From Nemania diffusa (Eukaryota > Ascomycota > Sordariomycetes > Xylariales > Xylariaceae): a stretch of 64,000 bases of DNA. Below, one piece after another: positions 12,471 to 23,248 of this stretch; the first letter of the stretch is position 1; every line of letters starts with the position of its first letter. The translations under genes and the position numbers were made by a program. The stretch spans positions 2,416,001-2,480,000 of the forward strand of contig JBBPUQ010000010.1 in the NCBI GenBank assembly GCA_038501195.1, given 5' to 3'. The notes beneath the pieces are model-generated. The model was not told the origin of the DNA. It worked only from the letters and a program-made list of their open reading frames with translations, and did not search any database.

Positions 12471-15400
12471 AGAGAAGTTCACTATCCATATGTTTGTCTA
12501 CCTATCTGTTTGTCCGCCACGCGGTTGGACTTACTCTATTCCCTTGGAGACGCAGAGCCTCCGAAAGATCTGACTCAGCTTGCGAAATCACACTATATGG
12601 CATTGGAGTCTCCAATCTCCAAAATGATCATGTTATCCACGTGTGCGCGTGTGCGTACGTGTATAAGCTGGTGAGCTCTGATTCGAGATAACCCAAAAGG
12701 TTGTCGCAGAACGTAGCCAAGACAGCTGGTGTTAGGCCGGTTTTTGCACTGCAGTCATGTCTATATCTGGTCCCGCCTATACTGCTAATAGTCAGATCGC
12801 GCGCTCGGCTATCGCTGGTCGTCTGACCGCCAGGACGGCACTTGGCACAGGTGATGGTTGAGAATAAGCTCCGTGTAATTGTCGCCTGTAGATTGATACA
12901 TACGCAGAATCCCCGATCTAGCAACAAATCGTATGTAGGCATTCTAATATTCTAGAAGTCATGAGGGTTCCATTTATGGATTGATGATATCAGCAGCCCC
13001 ATGCCTGGCTAAGCTTGCATCCGACAACCTGCTACCTATGCGTATACCCACCGTCTATAGGGAGGCGATAAGCCGACCCCTTTCGAAAGAGGTAGGTCGC
13101 AACGCTGCGAAACTATCGAAGTTCTGCAACTTTTTTTTTATTTTTATTATTTTTTAGGTAATGTAACCCCGGCACCCGCAGGAACCCACGGACAGATGCC
13201 AAGCTGCGGGAAGAGCAAGAATAAGAGGGAGAAAAACGGACATGCCAGTATAAAAAAAGCTTTTCTCGTACCTAAACCATGTATATCATCCGACGGCTCG
13301 AATCAGCGGCCCGAATGTCACCGTAGACGACATCACTAGCGGCATCCCACTCCCGTCTTACCCTCGCTCGCATTGGTTCCCAGTCCCTAATTAGTCCGGT
13401 TCGAAAGTAAGGCAAAGTCCACGCCCGCGCCCGCTACTGCTGGTGGTGCTGCTGCTAGGGAGAAGGGAGTTGAGTGGGAGACAGATACCCAGAGCACAAC
13501 CGTGGCTGGTTCCCACCCTGCTGATCCCATCTGTACTGTTGGTTGCAACCCGCAGCGCTGATGTTATTCCCGTCTCTTGGCCCCAAGGCCGCGCGAACGG
13601 CCTGCTGGAGCTCCATGGGAATGGAGTTCATGCCCGCACGCACATGGGAAAGCTTGCCAACTCACCAGCAGCTTCGCGCTAGTCCGCTAGGTCGGATGTT
13701 CTGCGTGGTGTAGTGTACACGGGACTACCTCAGACATGCCGAGAGTGCCGTCCCCCCCGCGCCAGTCTAGCACGCGGACGTTGATGCGGGAACAAACGAA
13801 AGCCTCGACGATCCGTAAGCCTCACCTCACCGTGTTTGTGTCACAAGGCTACGAAGCCCGCGCCGAAAGATAACCGTGCTATGCTCCGAAGGGGGAGATG
13901 ATTGCCTCGCGCGCTGGTGTTGTTGTCACCGCCTATGCGCGTAACTCCGCGCGCGCTCGGTCAGGTAATGCTCATCCATCCATCCACACGTATGTCTAGG
14001 AACCCTTGGCGTCGCGGTGCATTTCACCTAGCTGCATATGTTTCATGTCCGAGTTTGCCTCGATAGTGCTACTACTCTGCTTTCTCCCTTGATGTCCAGA
14101 CAAATAGGTAGGCATGGGCGTGTGCTGATGTTTGCGTGCTACGTCGTACATGTCTTTCGGCACCTCATGACGAGACGCTAGTTTTGTGTGTGTTGTAGAA
14201 GATGATGTTGTCTAGAACGTTTGCTAGTCTGCGGTATTATACCATCGTCTAGTCCCCTGCGTTTCCCACCGGTCACTTGCAGGAACTATTCCTTGATATT
14301 TAATCTACCTCTTTTGCGCCGAAAGCTGCTGTGTCATCGTCGCACGTACCGGGCCCATGATAGGACACCCCGTGCCATCCGGATCCCATCCGCTGTGTCA
14401 TGTCTCCTATATCCCCGACGCAGTGGAACGTGTCGCGGGCGCCCAGAATAAGCCGACCAGCCAGCCCTCTTATTGTTTCCCCGGATCCTACCGTGTCACC
14501 CGAGAAGGCATATCTCGGAGAATATGGCTGAAGAATTGGGATTATCTCGGCTCTTATTGTCCGTGGTAAGACGGCGGGCGACCCAACCAGCCCAGTGACG
14601 GGTCACGATGGCAACCAAGTGAGAATCCAGCGGGCGTATCCCGCCGGCTTGGAACGCAATCATGGCTTCGAAACATGACAATATTACACAAAAGCCACTG
14701 TAAGTCAAAATGGGTAGATGAACACGCCACCGCGTACCGATTACACGCATCTACAAGCTAGGCTCCTGCATGTATATAATATCTAGTTCGTATGACCCAG
14801 AGGGCCTTGATATGTGCCGTTATAACGAATGGCAGAAATCACGCAATCGAGAAAGCGAAATGCAACCGCCCGCAATGAGACTGATCCTGCAATCTGCCAT
14901 TCGATCCCTGTATGCACGGCCAAGTCAAACATGAATGCTTGAGCCCGTCGTCTGCCCGCATGTGTCCTGCATACAGCTGCCTTATAGCCAGACACGAGTG
15001 AGCTGGTTGGGCAAATATGGATCTTGGGTCGACGCGCCTCATGGTATGGTGCCGGTTGGCGGGTAGGTAGAGGGGAGGGAGGCCTCGGGAGGCCTTCAGG
15101 ACTTGAAACTAGGAAGTAGTGCGTTGTCGAATTTTTTCTGACCTCATTCCCAGTACCTGCGTTAGACAAGAATAGGAGGCGTGGGGACAGGCGAGGTTGG
15201 TTGCAACTCTGCAGTTGCCACCGCCTCCCGCCCTGACTTAGTTGAGCTGCGTCGTTCTGTGCGTAATTCACGACGAAACCTACCCCGACCCAAGAAAATT
15301 TACCCTCCAGCCAATGCCCTCAAGACATACTATTGAATGCAGGGCGTTTTAATTTGTAATCTCCCATCTTTCTCGCCATGCAGGGCGTGAAATAGCCCCA

Positions 15401-16916
15401 TGTAGTGCTATGTGATGGGTGTTAGTTGGGTGCCGATATATTGCACTAGGGCAGCTGTCTACGGCGTGCATAACGCTGTGGAACTTGGACGCCTTGTTCT
15501 TCAAGCCTCCCCCGTGAGCTTTATCTCACGGCATTCATCTCCCCCCTCTTCCCCCTGGCGAGGAGGGGGGGAAACAAGCGGTGAATAGTACCTGGAGTCG
15601 ATGGTCCGGGACCGGAGTTGAGGGGACGAGGGGGAAAGCTTGCGAGGAGGGGAGTGAGGGTATAACGAGCCTGATCATACTCCTAGGTTTGCGTGCCATA
15701 GGCTCCCGCCTGGGGGTTCTATATTTGGGGCGTGAGCTGCATGGACAAAGTCTATGAGCTGGCCGTGATGTCTGACAGACGTGCAGTGATAACGCTGGGG
15801 GGGCTCGGAGGCATGGCAACGAGACGAAGCAGAGACACAGCTGGAGTCACTAGTCACAGTCCAGCTGAATAGAAGCTTACTCTTCGTGTTTAGTCTCGGT
15901 ATGTCTGTTGGTATTGTATTCTATCACTTTGTTTCTACGGATGCTGAAGCTTGTTGGTGCTGAGTGACTCATTCTGCATGGATTACTGCCACACGCTGAA
16001 AACTTAATACAGTATGCTCGTGTCTTACCACTTGACATATGATAGGGGATATATGGCGGAAATAGACAAAATCCTACAGAATTCAAGTCTTCCTAAGCTA
16101 TGGAAAGTGATAAGACATAAACTCAACAGATTTACGGACCAAAGTCATATATCGTGGTTTTTATATGTATATATACTTAGCTTTACACTTTCCTTTTTAC
16201 ACACCCCTACCTAGATACGTAGGTTTGACAACCATGGTTTTTATTCTATCGAATCGATACTTGTCTGTCTCAAATCATCCAGGGAACTGTCCTTGGTTTT
16301 ACAACAAAAGTTCTGATATCAAGGGTTGGTTACTGGTGTATTCCCGGGGCGTGGACTCTGTACAAGCCAGCATATCTATCAGCTTATTTTTATAATCATT
16401 AGAGCCAGATCCCCGTCTAATTGCTCTTACACTGCGTATGGATACAGTGCGTCAAGACGCAGGCCCTGAGCCCTTAAAAAAACTTTCCGGTAACTTAAAC
16501 AGTGACACTCCGGTTTTCCGAGACATGAGACATGCCACACGCATACCTTTGCAGAGATTCTCAGTAGCATTAGACCATCAAACTCGCTCTACAATGAACT
16601 AGCCGAGTGGCGATATAATTTCAAGACATATCAATATTAGTCTAGCCGTAGAAATGACTACAGTTGTAATCTCCACCGAGAGGCTATACTTGGCCGGACT
16701 ATAACTTGTAATATCCGGTATCTTTCTAAGCGAAGAAGAAGTTCCTATGCTTTTCTATGCAGGCAGCACTGTAGATTTTGATATCCACACCGAATTCACG
16801 ATACCTCAGCCCCTACCTTCATATCTGCGCTTGTAACAGTGAATGCTACGTAAGATGTAGGTTGCTTACCCACGTCCCTAGGAACAAAAGACCCTCGTCG
16901 TTATGGATGACGGTCT

Positions 16917-16957
16917 CCAGGATCAGGGTTATAGGGTGACAAACACCCTCGTCCTGG
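16917..16957. other. Imperfect hairpin in intergenic DNA
   Basis: AGGGTG (16933-16938) and CACCCT (16944-16949) are exact complements around a 5-nt loop. Outside them CCAGGA (16917-16922) pairs with TCCTGG (16952-16957), with unequal internal bulges. It lies about 550 bp beyond the 3' end of the palmitoyltransferase gene. There is no evidence that it is transcribed. Confidence 0.35.
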
Positions 16958-17503
16958 CTACCCTATCGCTAATGAGAAAATCCTGGATGGATAGGTAACT
17001 GGATATGAAAGCGACAGCTATGGCTCGCATCCAACAGGATACGTACTAACAATCTATAAGAATGGGCAAGCGAAAGCCACTGGGTGATATCGGTTGAGAT
17101 TACAGGGTCGAGGCGACATGTCGACTCGTAGTATCTAGCTACCACATAAGCACAGCATGATGGCTCAAGGGAGATGACGATTGGAATTATTTGTAAGATA
17201 CTAAGTAATCATTGTTGCTTGCTAACAAGATGTCCCTTGTAGAAACGGTGTTTAGGGTCTAAAGGACCATTAAGAGGTACGAGTTTGCCGAGGCTTCGTG
17301 GGAGGCTAGGCAGCCGGCCGAAGCATTTTAACTACCAACGCAATTCAATGATTCTTACTCTATAAAACACCAAAGTAAGTACAAACTGTCTGTCCCAACG
17401 CCGTTGCCATGCGGTTTCATTTATCAAATAACAGGTTCGAAACGTTAAACCACCCAGATTCTGTGTAACATCCGTCCCAAGGAGAGAACAACAACTCGAG
17501 CGC

Positions 17504-19278
17504 TCAGTCTACCCCCTCGTCTTCTGGGGAGACATATGTCGGTGTGGTTTTCTGATTGCTTTTACTTGGTTTTCTTAACAGGCCACTAGCCCCATTCCGG
17601 GCCCATGCTCCATTTGTGACGACGTCCATAGCTCTGTGCTCTGCCTCGACTTTGACTTCTTCCTCATCATCACTAATCATATCTAACTCGTCTCTGAGAG
17701 CACGGCCATTGCGATCCAATGTCTTCATTGAGACTGAACTCAGGGGCTCGTCAGCGTAGTGATTAGGATCGCGGCCGAGGATTCGGTCTGCTTTAGAGGG
17801 TGTGCGGCGACCATTTGGCGTCACTGGTGATGCCAGGTAGTGCCTACCAGCCCCCTGAGGTTGGTCTGGGTAAGTGGACACTATGGGCGTCTCGGGTTCT
17901 CCCCATCCTGCAGCACGTTCCCGTTGTCGCTGGGCGGCACGCTCGTTCGCAAGATTTTCTCGGGCTGCTAGCCACTTGGGACTCGGCTCCCATGACCAGC
18001 CGTCAGATGTTGTAGTTACAATTGGGAAGAACCAAAGTAAAGGCTGGGGGCCGAATAAATGTAATAAATTCCTCTTCGGTCCTAGATCAAAAGCATTTGG
18101 TAATTTCTCGGAATCCTGCTCATCCATATACTCCTCATACCGCTTACGGGCACGGTAGCGTTCCATCTCTTCGTACGATGCGTGGGATGGCATCCTGTCG
18201 TCGCTCGTCAAGGTGACCTCGCCTTCTTCTGGTCGGGTAATCCCCGGCAACGCGTTGGCATGCATATCAAATAGGTGCTGACCGTATTTCGGTAGCGCTA
18301 TTCCTTCACCGTTGTGTTGAGCTACAAACTGGTGTTGTAGAGTCTTTCGTAGCGGGCTGAGATATCGCGTCTTTTCGAGACATTCAATGGTAGTCTGCCC
18401 CCGGCTGGCTAACAGAATATGCCAGGCCGTGAAGGCACCCACGACAAGGCCGATGATGCCCGAGATGACGGCAAGCAGAATGAAGTTGACAGGCATCACG
18501 GTATTCGAGTATTGCGTCTGCGTCAACAACTCCTCGTAGACCCATGTTCCAGACACTGCGAAGGAGTAGAGGCAGAAGAGGGTGGTGTATGACAGGAAGA
18601 GCAGGAAAGCCTTGTGATTTCGAAGCCCGATGCAGGTGGCGAGCCAAGGGCAGTGGTGATCCATCTTCAGCACACAGCGTTGGCAGGTCGAGCAGTGGTG
18701 GGCGCGATCGGGCTTGCGTGCCTGGCATTTCTTACAAAACCGAAGGTCTCCGTTCGACTTGACGGTGAACGAGGTCGCGTGCGGCGTCGTGACGGTGGGC
18801 AGCGTCGAGTAGCCCATGCTATTTGTCGTGCTACCGGGATCGGTGAAGACGGCTGTGGTGTAGCACCAGTTGAGCATGGCGTATAGGATGAAGCCGCCGA
18901 TGGAGGAGCCGGTTCCTGTGGTTTCTCGTCAGTTGTCGTTCGTTATTTGTCGCTTCATTGCCGCTCATTGTCGTCCATCATCATCAACATCATCCCCGTC
19001 ACCATCACCAGTAGCCCGTTCGTTCAAGCTCGAGCCACGCAAGAAGACAAAACCCAACAACAGAACCCAAACATGCACAAAATAAATAAATAGGGGCAAG
19101 TGATGGGGCCGCACTTACCGGTCCAGCTCTCCCTCTGCCCCTCGGGCGCTGGAAAAGAACCTATGCTGACGACAACCCATACGGCCCAAGAGGTGAGCCC
19201 GTAGACGAAGGCGAGCGGGAAGTATGTGAGACAGCTGCAGCAATAGCGCTCGACCCTGCGCGCCCACCGCCGAGACAT
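17504..19278 (-). CDS. pfa3: DHHC-type protein S-palmitoyltransferase, PFA3-like (2 exons: 19278-19119, 18915-17504)
   Basis: Transfers palmitate from palmitoyl-CoA to protein cysteines; yeast Pfa3 acts on Vac8 at the vacuole. The start at 19278 (MSRRWARRVERYCC, A at -3) is preferred over in-frame upstream ATGs because it gives the family's usual basic, Cys-rich N-terminus. A 203-nt intron (donor GTAAGT at 19118, acceptor CAG at 18916) splits a Gly codon, and splicing gives 523 aa in one frame. Visible parts: membrane segments about 17-39, 57-78, 156-176 and 196-221; Cys-rich domain about 114-150 with DHHC at 139-142; TTxE-like TTIE at 228-231; then NAFDLGPKRNLLHLFG, resembling the PFA3 C-terminal conserved block; a long polar, presumably disordered tail. 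Family assignment is firm; the PFA3 subtype rests on the N-terminus and C-terminal block. The vacuolar location is inferred from the family. Confidence 0.93.
18916..19118 (-). other. pfa3: Intron of the palmitoyltransferase gene
   Basis: The donor reads G|GTAAGT and the acceptor CCACAG|GAACC on the minus strand. Joining restores the reading from the first membrane segment into SSIGGFILYAMLNW, which begins the second membrane segment. Without this splice the long exon would start inside that segment. Confidence 0.85.
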
Positions 19279-19544
19279 GTTGGATGATGGCAGCGACGGC
19301 GACGAGGCTCTCTCCATGGGACGAGGCGCGACGTGGCAAAACGAGAGACGCGACCGAGCCGGGTGAAGCGAACTACGCAAGGCGCGAGAGGGAACGTGAG
19401 AATGAGAATAGAATGTGAGGCCTGTTCGTGTAAGACGACGCAGAATGTCACATCATGAGCCGGCGGTGGTGGTGTAATGTCACAATAGCGATCACAATCT
19501 CAAATTTAATCTAAAATTCAATCTCGGGTTCGACGGAAGATGTA

Positions 19545-19862
19545 GGTACGGTAGGTACCTACTATAAGCTGCTGCTGCGCTACAAAGCGAACGTGAGCCT
19601 GAACGTGTTCAAACGTAGGATAGGAGGCTGTGAGAAAATGCAGAATACTCAGGACAGGTAACGATCGAGGTGCCCCTGATCCGTTTGATGTCCTTAAGGC
19701 TTAGATAGTCTAGTAGACTCTAGAGGCAGCGCTCAGTAGGTGCGCTCAGATAGTACGTGTAGGTGTATAGGTGTAGGTGCCCAGGTACTAACGTAGGTAT
19801 CTACAATGCATAGCGTAGGAGGCAGGGTGGGTACCAGGTAGGCGGGTTAGCTGGGGCTACCT
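19545..19862. repeat. TAGGTACC-type motif cluster upstream of pfa3
   Basis: GTAGGTACGGTAGGTACCTACT (split by one base change) and several further GTAGGT / AGGTACC units lie here, 270-580 bp upstream of the palmitoyltransferase start codon. They are the same motif family as in the left 16 kb. They may be inert simple repeats or promoter elements; the sequence does not decide. Confidence 0.55.
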
Positions 19863-19927
19863 AAATCGCTAATCATGGCGCAGGGGCTTACGTCGGAGCT
19901 GAGCCACCTAAATACTACCGATTAACT

Positions 19928-20230
19928 ATGCGTAATTATCACCAGCCACAATCCTATGGCGGAGCCAATGAATACAGGTATCAAGCCACAAATAATCTCC
20001 GAAGAGACTCTATACTTGATCAATCTCAACAACACAAGCATTTACCGTATTCATTAACACCGAAAAGAAATGACAGTATTCGAACAGGTGAGTCTCAATC
20101 AGGGAATCGAAATGAGGAAGAACTGAGAATTTCATCGGCTGCTCGATTCTTTAATAATCCAATAGACGCCATCTGCCTAAGATGGCATAGGATTCTTATT
20201 ACCTACCTAGGTAGGCAGCTGCTTTTGTAA
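19928..20230 (+). CDS. Possible first exon or remnant of a Q/N/S-rich protein
   Basis: An open frame from an ATG at 19928 encodes a hydrophilic stretch rich in Gln, Asn, Ser, Tyr and Arg (begins MRNYHQPQSYGGANEYRYQ). Codon choice and low-complexity character look more like an exon for a disordered protein than the random frames nearby. A good donor-like site, ACAG|GTGAGT, occurs at about 20088, after roughly 53 codons; the frame also stays open to 20230. I recognise no domain and cannot find a matching second exon: only about 170 bp of native sequence remain before the transposon at 20405, and across it the next 270 bp run into the 3' end of the SDR gene. It may be a decayed or truncated gene, or chance. 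Confidence 0.3.
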   Translation: MRNYHQPQSYGGANEYRYQATNNLRRDSILDQSQQHKHLPYSLTPKRNDSIRTGESQSGNRNEEELRISSAARFFNNPIDAICLRWHRILITYLGRQLLL

Positions 20231-20396
20231 TGCAACTACAGAAATCGTTGAACTGTGTCTCGGCATTGCCTGGGGTGAATTAGGGCCGCACAATAAACTA
20301 TGCGAATGTCCACCATTGGTCGTTCAGATCCAGGGATTCCTGATATTCCTCGACGAGTTTGAAAGAACAACTCATAAACGCTCATCTACCTTGGTA

Positions 20397-20404
20397 GCTA
20401 TTAC
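20397..20404. repeat. 8-bp target-site duplication, left copy (GCTATTAC)
   Basis: GCTATTAC directly precedes the left terminal inverted repeat and is identical to the 8 bp directly after the right one at 31489-31496. Removing the insert and one copy gives the empty site TTGGTAGCTATTACCGACAG. Confidence 0.9.
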
Positions 20405-20426
20405 CAGCGCTCATCCCAGGTAAAAC
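20405..20426. repeat. Left terminal inverted repeat (22 bp)
   Basis: This is the exact reverse complement of 31467-31488. It begins CAGCGCTCATCCCAGG and keeps its GC content although the DNA 50-100 bp further in is nearly pure A+T. Confidence 0.92.
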
Positions 20427-20690
20427 AATACTTTGACTGCTTAACAGATAATTTGACTAATTAAAGCAAAACAAATATATTTGAATTGATTGCCAAGCAA
20501 ATCAAAGATTTTTTGTTGTATTTATATTTACTAGTTATTTTTAAATAATTTCTTTTTTTTTTGATTTTTTTTTGTTACTTTTTAATAAAAAAAAAGCTAT
20601 TTAAAAAATATAATATTTTTTTATTTAAATAATAGTTTATTTTAAAACTTATATTAACTAATTAATAAAAACTTTTTTTTATTTATTAAA

Positions 20691-20691
20691 T

Positions 20692-20738
<47 letters not shown>
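20691..20738. repeat. (TTTA)12 microsatellite
   Basis: Twelve uninterrupted TTTA units lie inside the left arm of the DNA transposon. Confidence 0.9.
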
Positions 20739-22811
20739 GTTAATATTAATTTAATTATAACTTTTAAATTAATTATTTTTTTTTTTGTTATAAATTATTT
20801 TTAATTTTTAATTTTTAATTATTTATAACTTTATATATTTTATATATAATATTAAATTATTATTAAATTTATATTTAATATAACTAAAGCTATTTAATAA
20901 TATTATTTTTATAATAATATTATTTTTTTTTTTAATAATATAATTAAAAATATATTAATTTTTTTAATTAATATTTTTTTTAATATTTTTTTACTTTTTT
21001 TTTTTTTTTTTTTTTTAATATTATATATATTATAATTTAAACTATAAAAATATTATTTTTAAACTTAGCTTTTTTTTAATTTAATAATTATTTATTTTTA
21101 TATAAATTTTTTTATAAAGTTAACTTTAATTAATAAAAAACTTTTTTTTATTTTAGATTTTTTTATTATTTTTATAATTATATTTTTATTTTTTATATTA
21201 ATAATATTATTATTTTTATAATATATATTAAATAATTAATATATTTAAATTTAATATATTTTTAATTATTTATTTATATTTATTTTATTAGCTTTTATTA
21301 AATTATTAAATTAATTAATTTATTTTAATTAATATTATTTATTATTATTTGTTATTATTTGTTATTATTTTTATTTTTTTTTTATTTTTTTTATTTTTTT
21401 ATTTTTGTTTTTATTATTATAAATATTATAGTTATTATTAAAAAAACAAAATATTTAAAATTAATATATTTTATATTATATAATAATATATTTTTTAAAA
21501 TATTTTTATTTTTAATTTTTTAATAAATTTATTTTTATTTTATTTTTTTTATTATATTTAATTAAATAATATATTAATAACAATATTATTATATAGTTTT
21601 TAATAATACTTTTTTAAAATATAATATATTATTATTTTTAAATAAATATTGTTTTTTTATATATATATATTAAAACTAAAAATTTAATTAATAATAAAAT
21701 AATTTATAAATTAAAATATAATATAATAACTTTTTTAAAATTTAAAATTTTTCAACATTTTTTATAAAATAATTTATTTATAAATAAATTATTACTTTAA
21801 TTTTTAATATATTAAACAATTTAATTTAATAAATTTTTTTTTAAATTAAAACTTTTAATAAAAAATATATATTTTATATTTAGCTTTTTTTTTATATAAA
21901 TTTAAATATTTTTAACTATAATATATATTTTATATTAATTATTTTTAACAATTTTAATATTTTAATTAAAAAAAAAAAATATAGCTTTATTATTATTATA
22001 AAAATAAATAATATATTAAAATATTAAATATAAAAACTATAAATTTAATTAAATATTATTTTTATTTAAAATATAATATTAATATTAACTTTTAATTTTA
22101 ATTATTATTTATTATTATTATTATTTTTTAATAACTTTAAGTTATAATTAATTTATATATTATAAAATTAACTATTTAATAAAAATAATTATTAATTTAT
22201 TTATATATTTTATTTAATATATTATTTAATTTATTTTAATATTATAAATTTAGTTTTATTATTAAATTTTTAAAATTTTAATTAGTTTTATTTTTAATAA
22301 TAAATTAATATATTTTTATTATTAAATTAAAAATTTTTTTAAACTAGTTTTTAAAATTATTATAATTAAAATAACTATTATTAAATTTAAAATTTATATT
22401 TTTTTCAATTTATAAAAGTTATTTTTTAAAAAAAAAATTATTACTATTATTATTTATTATATTAATTAAAACTAAAAGTTTTATATAAAGTTTTTAAATT
22501 TTTAATATATTATTAATATATATATTAATAAAAATATTAAATTTTATATTTATAAAATAATTAAATGATTTAATTTATAATTTAAATTAAAATTTTTTAT
22601 TTTAAATAATATTAATATAAATAATAAAACTTTAATAGTTTTTTTATAAAAACTTTTATTTAAATTTAATAACTTTAACTATTTATTTAATAAAAAAGTC
22701 AAAATTTTTATTTAATAATATAAAACTTATTATTAAAACTATATTATTAATATTATTATTTATATTATTATATTTAATAAAGTTAATAATAAATCTTTTA
22801 AATTTATTATT

Positions 22812-22816
22812 TTAAT
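22812..22816. repeat. 5-bp target-site duplication TTAAT, left copy
   Basis: TTAAT abuts the left LTR and is repeated directly after the right LTR at 29909-29913. Confidence 0.75.
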
Positions 22817-22994
22817 TGTTATAAAATAAAAAAAACTATAAATTAAATATAATATAATAAATAATATATAGCTAATAATATATATTATATAAAACTAAAG
22901 TTTAAAAAAAAAAAATCTTTTTTAAAATATATATAAAATAAATATATATAAATATATTAATACTTTTTTAAATTTTAGCTTTTAAATTTTAATA
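22817..22994. repeat. Left LTR (178 bp) of the nested retrotransposon
   Basis: This direct repeat matches 29730-29908 over its full length, including the run ATCTTTTTTAAAATATAT and a common TATATAAATATATTA segment. The left copy keeps the canonical TG start. Confidence 0.88.
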
Positions 22995-23205
22995 ATTAAT
23001 TTCTTTTTTAATTTAAGTTATTTGTAATTTAATTATAAAAATTAATTAATTAATTTATTAATTTAATTAATTAAAAATATAAATAATATATAATTATATA
23101 TAAATATTTAAATATTTTATAAATTGTTAATTTTTAAAAATAATTTATATTTTTATTAATATAGCTTTATATATAAATAAAAATATATAAAGTTATAAAT
23201 CTGCT

Positions 23206-23208
<3 letters not shown>

Positions 23209-23244
<36 letters not shown>
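23209..23244. repeat. T36 homopolymer
   Basis: An uninterrupted run of 36 T lies inside the nested retrotransposon, close to its left LTR. Homopolymers of this length are prone to assembly error. Confidence 0.85.

Positions 23245-23248
<4 letters not shown>

Larger units (their letters stand above)
1..17400. other. Long gene-free mixed-GC region
   Basis: I find no supportable gene in this stretch. Open frames here are short (at most about 160 codons), overlap on both strands, match no family I recognise, and are not bordered by credible splice sites that would join them. Base composition is ordinary, unlike the AT blocks further right, so it is not a heavily RIP-mutated graveyard. What it does hold is many short motifs built from TACCTA / TAGGTA / GGTACC, several CA/TA-type microsatellites and an A29 run. 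No tRNA was found: I looked for GGTTCGA-type B boxes on both strands and saw none with a matching A box and acceptor stem. Intron-rich or non-coding genes could be missed by reading alone. Confidence 0.6.

Noticed and set aside
14783..15271. 162-codon minus-strand frame in the gene-free region
   Set aside because: No recognisable domain, mixed composition, overlapping frames on both strands and no splice partner.
13380..17445. Possible tRNA B boxes (GGTTCGA at about 13,398 and 17,433)
   Set aside because: The following bases do not complete the consensus, and no A box or acceptor stem is found at the right distance.
17556..18886. Several 64-114-codon frames on both strands
   Set aside because: Shadows of the palmitoyltransferase exon.
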